From the NCBI GenBank assembly GCA_002490315.1, contig DLKG01000038.1, positions 1-8,984 on the forward strand: a stretch of 8,984 nt of DNA. Reading direction: 5' to 3'. Below the pieces are notes generated by a model. That model saw only the letters and a list, made by a program, of their open reading frames with translations. It searched no databases and was not told the origin of the DNA. Position 1 is the stretch's first letter; each line of letters begins with the position of its first letter. Positions 6,264 to 8,984 of this stretch are shown here, one piece after another. Source of the DNA: Prevotella sp. UBA7594 (GTDB taxonomy: Bacteria; Bacteroidota; Bacteroidia; Bacteroidales; Bacteroidaceae). The translations under genes were made by a program, and so were the position numbers.

Positions 6264-8840
6264 ATGAACAATCGATTCTTTAGACGATTTGCCCTTCTCC
6301 TTGTCGCATTGTGCCTCTCGCTCAACGCGGGTGCCGTGCTGAAGGAGAAGAACCTCGCGTCAACGCTCTCCGTGTTGCGCGCGGAGCTTGAGACGAAGTT
6401 CGGCGAGCAGCAGCAGAACATGGCGCGCTACGCCCAGTACAACAAGTTGCAGCATCAGCAGATGATTAGCCTCATGCAGCGTAGCGACCAGGTGGCGCTG
6501 ATGCTCTATTCGCAGAAGGCCGACTTCACGTTCGACATGACCTACGCCTGCCATGAGGCCACGGAGATGTACCGTGAGTTCAACAAGCGCCGTATGCCCT
6601 ACGACAACATCATCAAGCGCATGGACGCCGAGATACAGCGCTACCAGTACCTCATAGAGACCCTCTCCCACATCCCTCCGACGCTCCATCAGGAGACCGA
6701 TCCCAAGGGAGTTGCCGCCGGCGGCAAGAAAGGTGGCAAGGCGCCGCGCTTCGTGCTCGACAAGGACGGCAAGCGCCGCGCTCTGCCCTTCATGCTCGAC
6801 GGTCAGGGCCTGCACGACCGCAAGGCGTGCCTCGACTATTGCGTGGCGCTCTCGCGCAACCTCAAGAACATGCGCACCTCCGTGGAGCAGGACGCCCAGC
6901 ACTATAAGTTCATGTCCACCAAGCTCAAGAAGGTCAACGACTACGCCATCGCGCGCTACAACGACATACAGCACAACATCTTCGTCAATGGCGACCAGAG
7001 CTACATCGAGATTCTGAAGACCATGCCTATGCAGTACCACAACGCCAAGGCGGACGTCAACGAGAAGTACGACGTGGAGAAGGTGAAGTCTGCCAACGGC
7101 GGCGAGCGCACCATCTACTCGCAGTGGCGCGGCCCCATCGTGATGGGTCTGAGCTTCTTCGTGATCTTCTACATCATCGTGGCTGCCCTCCTGAGCAACG
7201 TGCTCGTGCGCTGGCTTGTGCCCAAGCGCTTCCGCACGGAGAATTTCATGAAGAAGAAGGTGTGCCTCATCCTCTTTGTCGCGATGTTTATCTTCGCCGT
7301 GTCGGTGATGGTGGCACGCACGTTCATGTACCACAACTTCTTCCTCATGGCGTCGAAACTCCTCATCGAGTACGCCTGGCTGCTCTGTGCCATCTTCTTC
7401 TCGCTGCTCGTGCGTCTGCCGGGCGACCAGATAAAGAGCGGGTTCCGCATATACACGCCGGTGATGCTGATGTCGTTTATCGTCATTACCTTCCGCATCA
7501 TCTTCATCCCCAACAATCTCGTGATGCTCATCTTCCCGCCCATCCTGCTGCTCTTCACGCTGTGGCAATGGAGTGTCATCTCGCGCCACAACGACAACAT
7601 TCCGCGTTCCGACATCTTCTACACGTGGATATCTCTCGTCATCATGGTGTTCTCTACGCTGTCGGCATGGTACGGCTACGTGCTGCTCTCCGTGCAGGTG
7701 CTCATTTGGTGGATGTTCCAGCTCAGCTGCATACAGACTATCACGTGCATCTACGACCTGCTCGCCGTCTACGAGCGCCGCTACCTCTCGCATAAGATTC
7801 ATTCCGAGCACGAAGCCGCGCACGCCAAGAAGGGTTCCGTGCTCAGCGTCATCAATGTCAGCCACGGCAAGCACATCAACGTTACGTGGTTCTACGACTT
7901 CGTCTACATGGCGCTTGTGCCGATGATTAGCGTCTACTCCGTGCTGCTCTCTATCTGGTGGGCGGCTGACGTCTTCGACCTCACCGAGACCGTCTGGAAA
8001 ATATTCATGTTCGACTTCCTCAATGTGCCTGGTGTGGTGCAGCTCTCTATTGGCAAGCTGGTGATGGTGGCGTCGCAGTTCTTCCTCTTCCGCTATCTCA
8101 ACTATCTCATAAAGTCGCTCTATCACAAGTACCACAAGTCGAAGATCGTTGTCAACGGCAAGCCTAACTTCACGCTCGCCAACAACATCATCGCCATCTG
8201 CTGCTGGGGCATGTATGCCATCATCTCCGTGAAGATGCTGAAGATTCCGTCAACGGCGGTGTCTGTCATCTCCGCAGGCTTGGCAACAGGTGTCGGCTTC
8301 GCCATGAAGGACTTGCTCGAGAACTTCTTCTACGGCATCTCGCTCATGACGGGACGTGTCAGAGTGGGCGACTACATCGAGTGCGACGGCATACGCGGCA
8401 AGGTGGACTCCATCACCTATCAGAGCACACAGATTCTCACTGCCGACGGTTGCGTGATTGCCTTCCTCAACTCGTCGCTCTTCAACAAGAACTTCAAGAA
8501 CATCACGAAGAACCACTCCTATGAGCTTGTGAAGGTGCCGGTGGGCGTGGCTTACGGCGCCAACATCGAGGACGTGCGGCAGATGCTTGTCAAGGCTGTC
8601 TCTGATCTCAAGGGCAAGACTGCTGACGGTCGCGACATCATCGACGAGAAGAAACCTATCAGTGTTGTCTTCGACGAATTCGGCGACAACTCCGTCAATC
8701 TCTTCGTCACCTATTGGGTGCTCGTCGACGAGAAGTTTGCCAAGACGGGACAGGTGAAGGAGGCAATCTACAACACGCTCAATGCCAACCATATCGAAAT
8801 ACCGTTCCCGCAGCGCGATATTCATATTATTAATAGTTGA
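6264..8840 (+). CDS. Large MscS-family mechanosensitive channel with periplasmic N-terminal domain
   Basis: An 858-residue membrane protein. A signal peptide (1-24, ending NAGA) leads to a mostly helical periplasmic region (about 25-288), interrupted by a Gly/Lys-rich loop (148-160, GVAAGGKKGGKA). About eleven hydrophobic segments follow: near 291-318, 332-355, 361-384, 396-414, 417-438, 450-473, 475-500, 544-567, 590-616, 637-657 and 661-690. The last is the MscS pore helix, with small residues ISAGLATGVGFA (669-680) and then MKDLLENFFYGI (681-692), matching the common family pattern GFALQDTLSNFFAGI. The MscS beta domain comes next (RVRVGDYIECDGIRGKV, 698-714; LTADGCVIAFLNSSLF, 725-740; the usual Pro of the PN motif is Leu735), then the cytoplasmic alpha/beta domain to 858. 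The layout resembles MscK/MscM more than small MscS. It should relieve turgor during osmotic downshock. The gene follows the PI-PLC gene by 77 bp with no visible promoter or terminator. Confidence 0.92.
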   Translation: MNNRFFRRFALLLVALCLSLNAGAVLKEKNLASTLSVLRAELETKFGEQQQNMARYAQYNKLQHQQMISLMQRSDQVALMLYSQKADFTFDMTYACHEATEMYREFNKRRMPYDNIIKRMDAEIQRYQYLIETLSHIPPTLHQETDPKGVAAGGKKGGKAPRFVLDKDGKRRALPFMLDGQGLHDRKACLDYCVALSRNLKNMRTSVEQDAQHYKFMSTKLKKVNDYAIARYNDIQHNIFVNGDQSYIEILKTMPMQYHNAKADVNEKYDVEKVKSANGGERTIYSQWRGPIVMGLSFFVIFYIIVAALLSNVLVRWLVPKRFRTENFMKKKVCLILFVAMFIFAVSVMVARTFMYHNFFLMASKLLIEYAWLLCAIFFSLLVRLPGDQIKSGFRIYTPVMLMSFIVITFRIIFIPNNLVMLIFPPILLLFTLWQWSVISRHNDNIPRSDIFYTWISLVIMVFSTLSAWYGYVLLSVQVLIWWMFQLSCIQTITCIYDLLAVYERRYLSHKIHSEHEAAHAKKGSVLSVINVSHGKHINVTWFYDFVYMALVPMISVYSVLLSIWWAADVFDLTETVWKIFMFDFLNVPGVVQLSIGKLVMVASQFFLFRYLNYLIKSLYHKYHKSKIVVNGKPNFTLANNIIAICCWGMYAIISVKMLKIPSTAVSVISAGLATGVGFAMKDLLENFFYGISLMTGRVRVGDYIECDGIRGKVDSITYQSTQILTADGCVIAFLNSSLFNKNFKNITKNHSYELVKVPVGVAYGANIEDVRQMLVKAVSDLKGKTADGRDIIDEKKPISVVFDEFGDNSVNLFVTYWVLVDEKFAKTGQVKEAIYNTLNANHIEIPFPQRDIHIINS

Positions 8841-8940
8841 CGAGTTGACAAGTTGACGAGTTGACAAGTTGATTTAAGTTGACAAGTTGACGAGTTGACA
8901 AGTTGATTTAAGTTGACAAGTTGACGAGTTGACGAGTTGA
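8835..8940. repeat. Tandem octamer array AGTTGAC(A/G) with 34-bp higher-order period
   Basis: Thirteen consecutive units begin with AGTTGA. Most are octamers, AGTTGACA or AGTTGACG; two (8867-8876 and 8901-8910) are 10-nt variants AGTTGATTTA. Units 2-5 (8843-8876) and 6-9 (8877-8910) are identical 34-bp super-units in the order ACA, ACG, ACA, ATTTA. Later units (8911-8940) degrade to ACA, ACG, ACG and a partial copy; a lone AGTTGA recurs at 8952. The first unit overlaps the last codon and stop codon of the channel gene. There is no dyad symmetry or T-run, so it is not a terminator, and the repeats lack the spacers of a CRISPR. It looks like a slippage-expanded intergenic repeat; function unknown. 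Confidence 0.9.
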
Positions 8941-8984
8941 TAGTATTGGTGAGTTGAAACTCTCAAATTGGGATTATCCGTAGC

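Noticed and set aside
6360..8135. Long minus-strand open frame of about 590 codons opposite the channel gene
   Set aside because: It is a shadow of the strong C/G third-position preference of the channel gene. Its translation is rich in His, Glu, Asp, Val and Arg without any domain, and the + strand frame has clear MscS motifs.
8835..8940. CRISPR array or phage attachment site as an explanation of the terminal repeat
   Set aside because: Units are 8-10 nt and contiguous with no unique spacers, and there are no cas, integrase or tRNA genes nearby.
8941..8948. TAGTATTG after the octamer array as a -7 promoter element
   Set aside because: One defined position differs from TAnnTTTG, no convincing -33 box is present, and no gene start is visible before the window ends.

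Overview
The window looks like a chromosomal segment of a Bacteroidales bacterium, most likely a moderately GC-rich member of the Prevotella group. The evidence is indirect but consistent. Two gene starts are preceded by the Bacteroidota promoter element TAnnTTTG, in both cases extended to TAnnTTTGCA. Gene starts have A-rich leaders with no Shine-Dalgarno sequence. The protein set (a YidE/AspT-type transporter, a compact Bacteroidota-type RNase H, tandem FKBP isomerases, and a large MscS-like channel with a periplasmic N-terminus) fits that phylum. All seven genes lie on the + strand and are complete. Strong C/G preference at third codon positions creates long spurious antisense frames.

Layout: (1) Positions 1-2206 hold a likely two-gene operon. 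A promoter element at 6-13 precedes a 553-residue transporter with two membrane halves separated by two RCK_C (TrkA-C) domains, and a 153-residue RNase H follows 10 bp later. (2) Positions 2271-5077 form a self-contained transcription unit for three FKBP-type peptidyl-prolyl isomerases. Its promoter element is at 2271-2278 and a strong intrinsic terminator is at 5042-5077. The three products appear to go to different compartments: the first has no signal and should be cytoplasmic, the second is a predicted lipoprotein (Cys21), and the third has a Sec signal peptide and should be periplasmic. (3) Positions 5113-8840 hold an exported PI-PLC-like phosphodiesterase and an 858-residue MscS-family channel. 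They are probably co-transcribed and share an identical 16-nt stretch across the start codon. (4) Positions 8835-8940 are a tandem array of octamers AGTTGAC(A/G) with a 34-bp higher-order period. It begins inside the last codons of the channel gene. The last 44 bases contain nothing I can assign.

How the genes work together: the FKBP cassette supplies prolyl isomerase/chaperone activity to the cytoplasm, the envelope membrane and the periplasm from one promoter. The PI-PLC/channel pair may both relate to the envelope (lipid turnover and membrane tension), but that link is inference from adjacency only. I see no phage, insertion sequence, CRISPR, tRNA or rRNA, and no convincing novel system. 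The most interesting signals are the three-compartment FKBP cassette with local sequence homogenisation, the PI-PLC/MscS pairing, and the structured octamer repeat.
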